NCBI GenBank assembly: GCA_017646885.1
Contig: JAGCLR010000299.1
Span: 1-11,408 of the forward strand
Source: Methanobrevibacter sp.
GTDB lineage: Archaea; Methanobacteriota; Methanobacteria; Methanobacteriales; Methanobacteriaceae
DNA: 11,408 nt
Reading direction: 5' to 3'
Positions 1 to 6,787 of this stretch are shown here, piece by piece. The notes beneath the pieces were generated by a model that ran no database searches, had not been told where the DNA came from, and saw only the letters and a list, made by a program, of their open reading frames with translations. Position 1 is the first letter of the stretch, and each line of letters starts with the position of its first letter. The translations under genes and the position numbers were made by a program.

Positions 1-1239
1 ATGCGTCGCAATATTTATGATGATGATTCAGATTACAGCTTCAATCCAATAAGGCCAAATCAGGAACCTGGCCATTATAGACGTATGGAAGACTTGGATG
101 ATTTGGAATTGGTTGATGCTAAAGAGCGTAAAAGACAACTTAGAGAAATAAGACGCCAAGCTAAAAGATCCAGAAACAATCCAAATTACAATTCCAATTA
201 TGATTCTCCTTATGGCTCCAATGACCCTTATTATGATGATTATAGTGGCTATAACGATTATGCTAATTATGATGATTATTCAAGAGATAGGAACTATAGA
301 GAAAGCAGAGTTCCTAGAGATGATTACGGTAATCAATATGATTCCAGAAGAAGGCCAGATTCACATCATCATCAGTATTCTGGAGCTATTAAAGACTCTT
401 ATTCAAGGAATCCTGACAAATACTTTGCAAATAATTATGAGGAATTCCATCAGAATAATCTAGATGCTCAAAGAGATTATGATGATTACATTCAAGGCAG
501 AAATCAGTATGCTGAGGATTATATCGAAGAGCCTCCAAAGGCAGAAAAGAAATCCAGAGGCCTTTCCAGATTCAATCCATTTTCAAGCAATAAGGATGAA
601 AAGGAAGATGATTTTGTAGATATCTCTGATGCAGAGTTTGATACCACTATAAATCAGGCAATGCATGAAATGGATGATAACATTAAATTCCAACCATCTA
701 ATGATAATCGCTTTAGAGAGGGTCATAATCAATCCTATGGCTCTAGAGGATATGATAGGGAATATGATAGAGGACATGGCAGAGCTTATGATATGAATTA
801 CGATGGCTATGATGACAGGTATTATGATGACTACTCTGATAGGCATAACGCTAATTCCAATAGATATCATGATTCCAAGCCTTTAAGAGACAATTACAAT
901 AATCATAATCATTATGACAATCGTCATGAAAGCTTCAATCAAAGGGATTATAGGCAAAATGAGAATTATAGAAAATCTCATTCAAGAAATCCTAATTATG
1001 GCTCCAATTCACATCATTATGATGCAAATCGTACCAGAACATACTCTGGTGATGGTGAGATAGATTATAAATACATGAGCCCTAGGGAATCCAGAAAAAG
1101 ATCTGGACACAATTCCAGTTCTCACTATGATGATTATAATCACTATAGGGACGAATCTGACGGAGAATCTGGAAATGATAATAAAAACAAAACTTCAGAT
1201 GATCTCTTTGAAAAGCATTCCAGAAAATTCAGGAGATAA
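1..1239 (+). CDS. Tyr/Asp/Asn/Arg-rich low-complexity, probably disordered protein (5' limit uncertain)
   Basis: I do not recognise a family. The reading frame starts with ATG at the first base of the window, so the true start could be here or further upstream. The 412 visible residues contain no Cys or Trp and very few hydrophobic residues; my hand count gives about 46 Tyr (roughly 11%), mixed with Asp, Asn, Arg, Ser, Gly and His. Residues about 29-58 form a charged, Arg/Lys-rich segment that could be helical. Two Tyr-rich arms (about 62-175 and 240-400) flank a more ordinary stretch (about 180-235) with hydrophobic spacing. Short motifs such as YYDDYS and SRNPNYGSN recur in both arms. No signal peptide or membrane segment is visible. 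The composition suggests an intrinsically disordered, possibly phase-separating or RNA-associated protein, but that is inference. The coding frame is convincing because it stays open for over 1.2 kb and ends just before an AT-rich spacer. Confidence 0.75.
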   Translation: MRRNIYDDDSDYSFNPIRPNQEPGHYRRMEDLDDLELVDAKERKRQLREIRRQAKRSRNNPNYNSNYDSPYGSNDPYYDDYSGYNDYANYDDYSRDRNYRESRVPRDDYGNQYDSRRRPDSHHHQYSGAIKDSYSRNPDKYFANNYEEFHQNNLDAQRDYDDYIQGRNQYAEDYIEEPPKAEKKSRGLSRFNPFSSNKDEKEDDFVDISDAEFDTTINQAMHEMDDNIKFQPSNDNRFREGHNQSYGSRGYDREYDRGHGRAYDMNYDGYDDRYYDDYSDRHNANSNRYHDSKPLRDNYNNHNHYDNRHESFNQRDYRQNENYRKSHSRNPNYGSNSHHYDANRTRTYSGDGEIDYKYMSPRESRKRSGHNSSSHYDDYNHYRDESDGESGNDNKNKTSDDLFEKHSRKFRR

Positions 1240-1374
1240 TTTTATATTGATAAATTAATTTTTTAATTAATTTTAATTTTTAAATTAATTATCAATTTTT
1301 TATTTTAATATTTTTAATTAAGTTTAATTTTTAGCTTTTTCTAAGCTCTTTTATTTCAATTATGTGGGTTAACT
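1240..1374 (+). terminator. AT-rich spacer with T-tracts: likely terminator of the disordered-protein gene, plus promoter of the next gene
   Basis: The spacer has several T-tracts on the plus strand (for example T6 at 1259-1264 and T6 at 1296-1301), the usual archaeal termination signal. TTTAATTAA-like sequence around 1312-1326 could be the TATA box of the following gene. A 5-base inverted repeat (AGCTT 1333-1337, AAGCT 1343-1347, 5-base loop) lies 27 bases before the next start codon. The exact TATA box and start site cannot be fixed because the whole spacer is AT-rich. Confidence 0.4.
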
Positions 1375-2610
1375 ATGAGTTTTGATTATGATGTCACTAT
1401 CATTGGAGCAGGTCCCATTGGTTCTACTTTGGCTTATGAATTGGCTAAAGAGGATATCAAGGTCTGCCTTATAGATAAGAAGAAAGTAATAGGATTGCCA
1501 TTGCAATGTGCAGGCATAATCAATAAAAGAGTTTTGGATGTCAATCAGTTTCCAGATGAATTGATATTGAATAAAGCTAACGGTGCTGTTTTACACAGTA
1601 AAAATCATAGCTTAAGCGTTTCTAAAGAGGAAGACCAAGCCTTAATAATAGATAGGGTTGGATTGGACCAATATCTATACAACAGAGCTATTGAAAACGG
1701 TGCTGATTCATATCTCTCTTCTAAAGTCGTAAATATTGATGATGTTGAAGGGAAAGTCTCATTTCAAAACGAATCAGTTGAAAAAAGCATTAGGTCCAAG
1801 ATTATTGTTGGTGCAGATGGGCCTATTTCACTTGTTTCCTCTGCAATTGGCAATGATTTCGATTATTACTGTGCAAGCCAATATTTAGTTAGAATTGAAG
1901 AGGACAACAATATGATGTCCTTTGTAGATTTATACGCTTATGGGGACTTATTCCCAGGATTCATATGGCAGATTCCAGTAAGTAAAAATACATTTAGAAT
2001 TGGTTTGTTTTCCAATTATGATTATAAAAGGCAAAATGAAATCTTAGATGATTTCTTAGAGAATGACTTTAATTATGAGGATTATGAAATAATTGAAAAG
2101 TATAAGGGCAAGATTCCAATTTACAGCAAGGAAAATAAATTGTTTAAGAACAGGGTCTTGATTATTGGTGATGCCGCTTCACAGATTAAGCCAACTACTG
2201 GTGGAGGTCTTTTAATAGGCTTTGAAGCAGTTGGAATGGCTAAAAAAGCGATTGTCAAAGCTCTGATTTCAGAAGATTTCAATTCTTTAAACTTTGAAAA
2301 GGAGACTCATGATGACAAGGAGATATTACAGGATTGTCTCAAATCTTATCAAGAGGATTTTGAAGAAAGATTCATAAAGGAATTTTCCTATCAGTTTAAG
2401 GTTCAAAAAACATTATGCACATTGTCAGATGATGATTTGGATTATTTCTTTGAAAAACTAAAGGAAAAGGAAGCAGATAAATTGATATCTGAATATGGAG
2501 ATATGGATAATCAATCAATACTTGTTAAGGAATTCTTGAAAAGAGGATTGGTTTTAACATTATTGCCAGCTATTCATAAAAGGGAATTGGCTAAAATCTG
2601 GTTATTATAA
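1375..2610 (+). CDS. Geranylgeranyl reductase family FAD-dependent oxidoreductase
   Basis: This 411-residue protein has the normal length of the archaeal geranylgeranyl reductase family, which saturates the isoprenoid chains of membrane lipids using FAD. The N-terminal dinucleotide-binding fold is clear: GxGxxG at Gly11/Gly13/Gly16, with Asp34 at the end of the second strand to hold the ribose. QCAG follows at 44-47, GADG at 146-149, and the FAD pyrophosphate motif IIGDAA around Gly265-Asp266, followed by PTTGGG at 273-278. The substrate-pocket motif YxWxFP of characterised members appears as FIWQIP at 196-201, so the two aromatic positions are changed. It may therefore be a paralogue with another polyprenyl substrate rather than the main phospholipid reductase. 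There is no strong Shine-Dalgarno site, only GTGGG about 8 bases upstream; ATG 1375 is chosen because the glycine motif then sits at the usual distance. The next gene is 69 bases downstream on the same strand. Confidence 0.85.
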   Translation: MSFDYDVTIIGAGPIGSTLAYELAKEDIKVCLIDKKKVIGLPLQCAGIINKRVLDVNQFPDELILNKANGAVLHSKNHSLSVSKEEDQALIIDRVGLDQYLYNRAIENGADSYLSSKVVNIDDVEGKVSFQNESVEKSIRSKIIVGADGPISLVSSAIGNDFDYYCASQYLVRIEEDNNMMSFVDLYAYGDLFPGFIWQIPVSKNTFRIGLFSNYDYKRQNEILDDFLENDFNYEDYEIIEKYKGKIPIYSKENKLFKNRVLIIGDAASQIKPTTGGGLLIGFEAVGMAKKAIVKALISEDFNSLNFEKETHDDKEILQDCLKSYQEDFEERFIKEFSYQFKVQKTLCTLSDDDLDYFFEKLKEKEADKLISEYGDMDNQSILVKEFLKRGLVLTLLPAIHKRELAKIWLL

Positions 2611-2668
2611 TGCTTTAAAAGATTTAAAAATTAATAGATTAATTAATGCTTATTATTTATTAAAAATT

Positions 2669-2674
2669 GGAGAT
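2669..2674 (+). promoter_or_regulatory. Shine-Dalgarno site of the tRNA methyltransferase gene
   Basis: GGAGAT lies 5 bases before ATG 2680, matches the anti-Shine-Dalgarno end of archaeal 16S rRNA, and supports that start. Confidence 0.7.
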
Positions 2675-2679
2675 AAAAA

Positions 2680-3714
2680 ATGGATTTATTGTTAATCTTA
2701 TCACAAGAACATGACAAACTACCATTGGCTGAACTTAGAGCAGTTTTGGAAATAGAGGAAATAGAGACAGAAATGGAAATAGTTTGTCCAGGATTAGTTA
2801 TTTTAAGGAATCTTGATGAGGATGTTTTTGATGATTACTATAGGATTTTCGTTAGAAGGTTAGGATATACTCATGAGGTTCATCAATTGATCGATGAATG
2901 TGATTATGAGGATTTGGACAGTGCTGTCAAAGCTATTGACTGGTCAGAGTTTGTTGATGAGAACTTTGCAGTTAGAGTGAAAAGATTCAACACTGAAATA
3001 GATACAGTAGCTACTGAAAGGAGAGTAGGTCATTTAATATTAACCAATACAGAAAATATTTCAGTTAACTTATCAGACCCTAAATCATTCATCAGAGTTG
3101 TAGCTCATCAAAATCATGTTTATATTTGTTACGGAAAATATCAACTTAATAAGAAGTATTTTGAAGAGATGAAACCTCATAAGAGACCATTTTTCCATCC
3201 TGGTTGCATGAGTCCTAAACTTGCTCGATGCATGGCTAATTTAGCCAGAGTTAAAGAGGGAGATGTTGTGCTTGATCCTTTCTGCGGTACTGGTGGAATC
3301 CTTATTGAAGCAGGTCTTATTGGATGTAAGGTAATTGGCTGTGATATTGACTGGAAAATGAAAAAAGGCACTGCAACCAATTTGGAATATGCTGGAATCA
3401 CTGACTATAAGACTCATGTTGTTGATGTACGTGAACTTGAAATGTATGAAGAGGTTGATGCAGTTGTTACAGATCCGCCTTATGGAATTTCCACAACCAC
3501 TTGCGGTGAAGGAGCTTCTGGAATTTTCAGTGAATTCCTCCAATCAATTGAACACAGTATGAAGAAAGATGCACTTTTAGTGATGGCTAGTCCACATACA
3601 TTGGATATCGATTCACTCCTCAATGATGTAGGGTTCGTATTATTGGAAAGGTATGAGATTAAAATGCATAGAAGCTTAACTCGTATCATTTCTGTGATAG
3701 CTAAAATTCATTAA
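2680..3714 (+). CDS. tRNA (guanine(10)-N2)-methyltransferase, THUMP domain type (archaeal Trm11/Trm-G10)
   Basis: The predicted enzyme uses S-adenosylmethionine to methylate N2 of guanosine 10 in tRNA, giving m2G or m22G in archaea. The 344 residues match the archaeal single-protein form. The N-terminal half (about 1-160) fits the ferredoxin-like plus THUMP tRNA-binding region. RPFFHPG at 169-175, followed by MSPKLAR, is the typical link into the catalytic domain. Motif I is DPFCGTGG at 199-206, the acidic residue binding the SAM ribose is in GCDID (Asp222), and the catalytic DPPYG is at 265-269, as in N2-guanine methyltransferases. All key residues are present. It is co-oriented with the flavoprotein gene 69 bases upstream and could be cotranscribed with it, although an own weak promoter in that spacer cannot be excluded. 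No functional link between the two is evident. Confidence 0.9.
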   Translation: MDLLLILSQEHDKLPLAELRAVLEIEEIETEMEIVCPGLVILRNLDEDVFDDYYRIFVRRLGYTHEVHQLIDECDYEDLDSAVKAIDWSEFVDENFAVRVKRFNTEIDTVATERRVGHLILTNTENISVNLSDPKSFIRVVAHQNHVYICYGKYQLNKKYFEEMKPHKRPFFHPGCMSPKLARCMANLARVKEGDVVLDPFCGTGGILIEAGLIGCKVIGCDIDWKMKKGTATNLEYAGITDYKTHVVDVRELEMYEEVDAVVTDPPYGISTTTCGEGASGIFSEFLQSIEHSMKKDALLVMASPHTLDIDSLLNDVGFVLLERYEIKMHRSLTRIISVIAKIH

Positions 3715-3747
3715 ATTGCATTGTTTTATTTTTTATAATAATAATTA

Positions 3748-3774
3748 GTTTACTATGTAGATACAATAGTAAAC
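3748..3774 (+). repeat. 9-base perfect inverted repeat, terminator stem or operator
   Basis: GTTTACTAT (3748-3756) is matched by ATAGTAAAC (3766-3774) across a 9-base loop. It lies 33 bases after the tRNA methyltransferase stop and is followed directly by a T-rich tract, which suits a terminator hairpin. It is also 136 bases upstream of the MATE gene, so an operator role is possible. Confidence 0.5.
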
Positions 3775-3880
3775 ATTTTTTATTTTATCTATTTTTCTCA
3801 TTTTTTTCTCAATTTTTAATTATTTTTTCTTTCAAATTTTATTTTTTATTTTTTTAATTGTAATTTTCTATTTTTAATTT
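3775..3880 (+). terminator. T-rich multi-tract terminator region after the tRNA methyltransferase gene
   Basis: Many T-tracts of 5 to 7 bases follow one another. There is no G on the plus strand from 3770 to 3859. In archaea, runs of U in the transcript are the main termination signal, so this should end transcription from the left-hand genes. The transporter would then depend on its own promoter. Confidence 0.55.
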
Positions 3881-3890
3881 TTTATACTAT
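3881..3890 (+). promoter_or_regulatory. Candidate TATA box for the MATE gene (leaderless transcript)
   Basis: TTTATACTAT is centred about 25 bases before ATG 3910, the usual distance from an archaeal TATA box to the transcription start. No Shine-Dalgarno match lies between it and the ATG. Transcription would then start at or near the start codon, implying a leaderless mRNA. This is inferred from spacing only. Confidence 0.4.
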
Positions 3891-3909
3891 AAGAACACAA
3901 TATAATCTT

Positions 3910-5283
3910 ATGGAAATCAATAAGAATATTGAGTCAATAATCGGAGATCCGAAAAAAGCATTAAATAGATTGGCTTATCCCACAATATTGTCTATGCTAT
4001 TGATGTTTGCCAATAACCTAATTGACAGCATGTGGGTAAGTGGACTTGGCTCTGAACCACTTGCCGCTTTAGGATTCATGTCTCCATTGTACTTGGTTAT
4101 TATTGGTTTTGGTGTAGGAATTGGTGCAGGTGCCAATTCTTTGATTTCACGATTGATTGGTGCTAAACAATATGATGAATCCAATAATGCAGCTATTCAC
4201 AGTATTGTCATTGCATCAATTGTATCCATTCTTATTTTGTTGATTGGCGTTTTCTTTTTAAGGGATTTGCTTATTCTCTTTGGAGCCAGTGAAGTAATTG
4301 ATTTTGCAATGGATTATGGGATGATTATCTTTTTAACCAGTTATATAATACTCTTTCCAGCAGTGGTTTCAAGTCTTTTTAGAGCAGAAGGAGACATTAG
4401 AAGAGCTACAGTTCCTTTGGTTGTCAATGCAATATTGAATATGGTAATGGATCCTATTTTCATTTATTACTTTAATTTGGGCATTAAGGGGGCAGCTATC
4501 GCAACAGTATTGTCCACACTTGCAAACTTGCTCATGATGCTTTACTGGTATTTGATCAAAAGAGACACTTTCATAAAATTAAGCTTAAAATATTACCACA
4601 GCAAAATGGAAATCTATAAGGAAATCCTTTTGGTAAGCTTGCCTGCAAGCTGTGAAGAGGTGATTTATTCAATTGTAGCCATTTGCTTCAATTATTTGAT
4701 TTTCGTAACTGCAGGCACAATGGAAGTGGCTATTTTTACAGTTGTATGGAGATTTGTTTCCATAGGATTCCTACCATGCATAGCTATTGGGGTCTCTACA
4801 ATAACAGTTTCAGGAATTGCATATGGGGCTAAAAATTATGAAAACTTCAAGACAACAATCAATTATTCAACTTTCATCAGTTTTCTTATAACCTTGATAA
4901 TTTGCGCTATATTCTTTGTCTTTGCTTATCCAATTTCAGAGGGATTCAATTTCATAAACGGAAATCCTCAAATGATTTCAAGAACTGCAGAGGTCCTTAG
5001 GATAATGGTTTTCTATAATCTTTTCATACCATTTGGAGCAACTGCAGCTTATGTTTATCAAGGTGTCGGTTCCGGATTCAAGTCATTGGCATTGACCATT
5101 TTAAGAGAATTGGTCTTAAGCGTTTTCTTTGCTTATATCTTTGCAATTCCACTTAAAATGGGAATATTTGGAGTTTATTTCGGTGCAATAATCGGTATGA
5201 TCTTAGGTTCTTTCATTGGATTTGCATGTATAAAACTCTATGAAAGAAGCTTTAAAAAAGAGTGTGAAAAAACAGTTGTCTAA
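3910..5283 (+). CDS. MATE family multidrug/cation antiporter
   Basis: A 457-residue integral membrane protein with the hydrophobic pattern of about twelve transmembrane helices in two six-helix halves, the standard length of the MATE family. These transporters export organic cations and drugs, or metabolites, in exchange for Na+ or H+. The N-terminal segment NRLAYPTI (19-26) and the first helix with Asp39 in NLIDSMWVSGLG are typical. Asp181 in VMDPIF corresponds to the conserved acidic residue of the N-lobe, and GAKQYDESN closes the second helix. Asp39 and Asp181 resemble the two functional aspartates known from the archaeal Pyrococcus furiosus MATE, favouring an ion-coupled exporter. The substrate cannot be read from sequence. 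The gene stands alone, facing a minus-strand gene downstream. There is no Shine-Dalgarno site before ATG 3910; a leaderless start is likely. A lysine-rich C-terminal tail (about 449-454) is consistent with a cytoplasmic end. Confidence 0.9.
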   Translation: MEINKNIESIIGDPKKALNRLAYPTILSMLLMFANNLIDSMWVSGLGSEPLAALGFMSPLYLVIIGFGVGIGAGANSLISRLIGAKQYDESNNAAIHSIVIASIVSILILLIGVFFLRDLLILFGASEVIDFAMDYGMIIFLTSYIILFPAVVSSLFRAEGDIRRATVPLVVNAILNMVMDPIFIYYFNLGIKGAAIATVLSTLANLLMMLYWYLIKRDTFIKLSLKYYHSKMEIYKEILLVSLPASCEEVIYSIVAICFNYLIFVTAGTMEVAIFTVVWRFVSIGFLPCIAIGVSTITVSGIAYGAKNYENFKTTINYSTFISFLITLIICAIFFVFAYPISEGFNFINGNPQMISRTAEVLRIMVFYNLFIPFGATAAYVYQGVGSGFKSLALTILRELVLSVFFAYIFAIPLKMGIFGVYFGAIIGMILGSFIGFACIKLYERSFKKECEKTVV

Positions 5284-5307
5284 GATAAGAAAATTTATTT
5301 AAATATT

Positions 5308-5343
5308 AAAAAAAGAGTTTAAAAAAAGAGTTTAAAAAGAGTT
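5308..5343. repeat. Tandem 13-base repeat (A7-GAGTTT), two and a partial third copy
   Basis: AAAAAAAGAGTTT occurs at 5308-5320 and 5321-5333, followed by a shorter copy AAAAAGAGTT at 5334-5343. Read on the minus strand the repeats are spaced T7, T7 and T5 tracts, so they probably form part of the terminator of the minus-strand gene. Confidence 0.75.
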
Positions 5344-5371
5344 AGTTGGTTCAACAAATAAAAGTTGAACC
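5308..5371 (-). terminator. Hairpin plus repeated T-tracts: terminator of the minus-strand gene
   Basis: GGTTCAAC (5348-5355) and GTTGAACC (5364-5371) form a perfect 8-base stem with an 8-base A/T loop, 13 bases past the stop codon of the minus-strand gene. On the minus strand the hairpin is followed by three T-tracts (5, 7 and 7 bases). It combines a bacterial-style hairpin with archaeal multi-tract termination. On the plus strand it is followed by few T residues, so it serves mainly the minus-strand gene. Confidence 0.65.
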
Positions 5372-5384
5372 TTAATTTAATGAA

Positions 5385-5753
5385 TTAGTGTAAACCGCAG
5401 CCAACACATTCATGAGCAGGAATACCGATTTCCTGTTCTTCATCGACTATTTCCTGTTTCAATTCTTGAACAGTTACTGAAATAAAGGAATATTCCGGTT
5501 TTTCAATGATTGGTGAAATTCCCTTAAAGTAGCAGTGGATATTTCCAGTGCATGCAATGTCAATGAGGATTGGTTCAGGGATTTTAAATCCTTTAAAGTA
5601 TGATTCAATATCAGTGATTTGATCTTTAGGAACTCTAAGGTTAAAAGACATCATTCCATCTTCTTTTGTTCTGATTCCAACGTGTGCTTGATTAACTAAT
5701 AGTTCATTTCCGTATTCTTGTTTAAATATTACGCAGTCTTCTCTATTTACCAT
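5385..5753 (-). CDS. Small conserved-looking protein of unknown function with C-terminal His/Cys motif
   Basis: I do not recognise the family. The 122 residues alternate hydrophobic and polar residues in a way that suggests a compact, mostly beta-strand soluble domain (about 1-95), with no signal peptide or membrane segment. There are five cysteines (7, 68, 74, 116, 119). The last nine residues contain HxCxxCxxH (His114, Cys116, Cys119, His122), which could bind zinc or another metal; Cys68, His73 and Cys74 might add a second site. ATG 5753 is firmly supported by GGAGGG six bases upstream. The gene has its own terminator and is divergent from the helix-turn-helix/cupin regulator gene, separated by 452 bases, so it might respond to that regulator, but nothing proves this. 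The good ribosome site, terminator and non-repetitive protein make it a real gene. Confidence 0.75.
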   Translation of the reverse strand: MVNREDCVIFKQEYGNELLVNQAHVGIRTKEDGMMSFNLRVPKDQITDIESYFKGFKIPEPILIDIACTGNIHCYFKGISPIIEKPEYSFISVTVQELKQEIVDEEQEIGIPAHECVGCGLH

Positions 5754-5759
5754 ACTAGT

Positions 5760-5765
5760 CCCTCC
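5760..5765 (-). promoter_or_regulatory. Shine-Dalgarno site of the minus-strand gene
   Basis: On the minus strand GGAGGG sits six bases before ATG 5753. It is a strong match to the archaeal anti-Shine-Dalgarno sequence and fixes the start. Confidence 0.8.
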
Positions 5766-5771
5766 ATTTAT

Positions 5772-5808
5772 TTTGTCATTAGTTTAATGTATTTGTCAGT
5801 ATAATGTA
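5772..5808. repeat. Adjacent imperfect direct repeats upstream of the minus-strand gene
   Basis: TTTGTCATTAGTTTAATGTA (5772-5791) is followed immediately by TTTGTCAGTATAATGTA (5792-5808). They share TTTGTCA, TA and TAATGTA, the second copy lacking three bases. They lie between the ribosome site and a TATA-like CTTTAAAAAA on the minus strand (5811-5820), where a regulator or initiation complex would sit. An operator role is inferred. Confidence 0.5.
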
Positions 5809-6085
5809 AATTTTTTAAAGTTTTTATTAATTAGTTTATTATTATTGTTTCATTTAATATAAACTTTATTATAAAAATCATTTCAACTTTTAGTTTTCTT
5901 CTTGAAATATATTAAATTTCCCCTTATTTTCAAAAAATATAACCATATTAAGTTTTTATTTCTTTATTGCTTGAATATTTATCTTAATTCAGTTAATTAA
6001 GCAAATTTTCTTAATTTTATTATTTTTTTATAGTTTTTAAGTAGTTTTTACCATAATATTTATATTGGTTTAATTACAAATCTAC

Positions 6086-6161
6086 TTTATGCTATGTATT
6101 ATATAATTACTTATATAAAATAAGAAATTAAGCATTATATAAAATTCATATATAGCATAAA
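6086..6161 (+). promoter_or_regulatory. Promoter/operator of the regulator gene: 14-base inverted repeat around three TTATATAA elements
   Basis: TTTATGCTATGTAT (6086-6099) and ATATATAGCATAAA (6148-6161) are inverted copies with one mismatch, 48 bases apart. TTATATAA occurs at 6099-6106, 6111-6118 and 6135-6142. Any of these could be a TATA box; the last would put the transcription start near 6165-6170, with the right arm between TATA box and start. That is a good position for autorepression by the helix-turn-helix protein encoded downstream. If transcription starts further left, the arms could instead pair in the RNA leader. Confidence 0.5.
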
Positions 6162-6205
6162 AAAAATTAATGTACAAATTTATTTAAAACAAAAAAAATC
6201 AAAAG

Positions 6206-6766
6206 ATGGTTAAAATGAGTGACGTAAACAAAGATATCGGAATGAGAATTAGAGAATTAAGAGAATTGTCCGATATTACAACAGAAGAAATTGCTAAAGA
6301 ACTTGATGTAGACGAAGAAACTTATATTTCATATGAAAATGGTATTATTGACATTCCAGCTAGTTTCTTATACCAAATTGCACAGATTTTTAAAGTTGAT
6401 TTAGCTTTGATTCTTACTGGTGAAGAAACTCGTATGACTTATTTTGATGTAACAAGAGCAGACAAAGGTTTTGCTGTTGACAGAAGGAAAGAATATAAGT
6501 ATGAAAACTTATGTAAGAAATTTGTTCATAAAAAAGCTGAAATGTTTATTGTAACTGTTGATCCTAAAGAAGATGCTATTCCTTCTTTGAATTCACATGC
6601 AGGTCAAGAATTTAACTATATTCTTGAAGGAACCGTTAAAATATTCATTAAGGATAATGAGATTATTTTAAACGAAGGAGATTCTATATTCTTTGATGCA
6701 ACTTGTGAACATGCAATGATTGCTTTAAATGATGAAAAAGCTAAATTTTTAGCTGTAATTATGTAA
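6206..6766 (+). CDS. XRE-type helix-turn-helix regulator with C-terminal cupin sensor domain
   Basis: Residues about 11-65 form a Cro/C1-type helix-turn-helix ([12 protein letters not shown], then [20 protein letters not shown]), the DNA-binding part. Residues about 105-186 form a small cupin barrel: the first cupin motif has His131, Gln134 and Glu135 before ILEG, and the second has EGDSIFF with His169. Of the usual HxHxxxxE metal set only one His plus Glu is visible in motif 1, so metal binding is uncertain. This family typically represses or activates an adjacent gene after binding a small molecule in the cupin. The total of 186 residues is typical. The start is ambiguous: ATG 6206 and ATG 6215 are in frame and neither has a good Shine-Dalgarno site; starting at 6215 would give MSDVNK. 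It precedes the acyl-CoA synthetase gene by 170 bases with no obvious T-tract terminator between, so it probably controls, and may be cotranscribed with, the synthetase. Confidence 0.88.
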   Translation: MVKMSDVNKDIGMRIRELRELSDITTEEIAKELDVDEETYISYENGIIDIPASFLYQIAQIFKVDLALILTGEETRMTYFDVTRADKGFAVDRRKEYKYENLCKKFVHKKAEMFIVTVDPKEDAIPSLNSHAGQEFNYILEGTVKIFIKDNEIILNEGDSIFFDATCEHAMIALNDEKAKFLAVIM

Positions 6767-6787
6767 TTAAAATAGAATATTAAATAA

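Larger units (their letters stand above)
5754..6205. other. Divergent intergenic region, 452 bases
   Basis: This is the only gene-free stretch over 300 bases. At its left end it carries the ribosome site, direct repeats and TATA-like sequence of the minus-strand gene. At its right end (6086-6161) it carries the inverted repeat and TATA-like elements of the regulator gene. The part between about 5830 and 6050 is extremely AT-rich, with no credible reading frame, no tRNA-like or GC-richer segment and no convincing structured RNA. A further TATA-like ATTTATAT lies at 6057-6064. Confidence 0.7.

Noticed and set aside
200..870. Ile/Met-rich reading frames on both strands inside the first gene
   Set aside because: They are frame-shifted readings of the GAT/TAT-rich Tyr-Asp codons; no ribosome sites, biased composition, and the plus frame 1-1239 is far longer.
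3177..3689. Three overlapping minus-strand reading frames within the tRNA methyltransferase gene
   Set aside because: They lie opposite conserved catalytic motifs (DPFCGTGG, DPPYG) of a clear gene and show no recognisable protein features.
5817..5867. Inverted repeat AAAGTTTTTATT / AATATAAACTTT in the divergent spacer
   Set aside because: One mismatch and made almost only of A and T; expected by chance in such DNA, and not placed sensibly relative to either gene.
6050..6069. Imperfect palindrome ACCA...TGGT around a TATA-like core
   Set aside because: Two mismatches and only short G/C-containing ends; too weak to call, though the core may be a TATA box.
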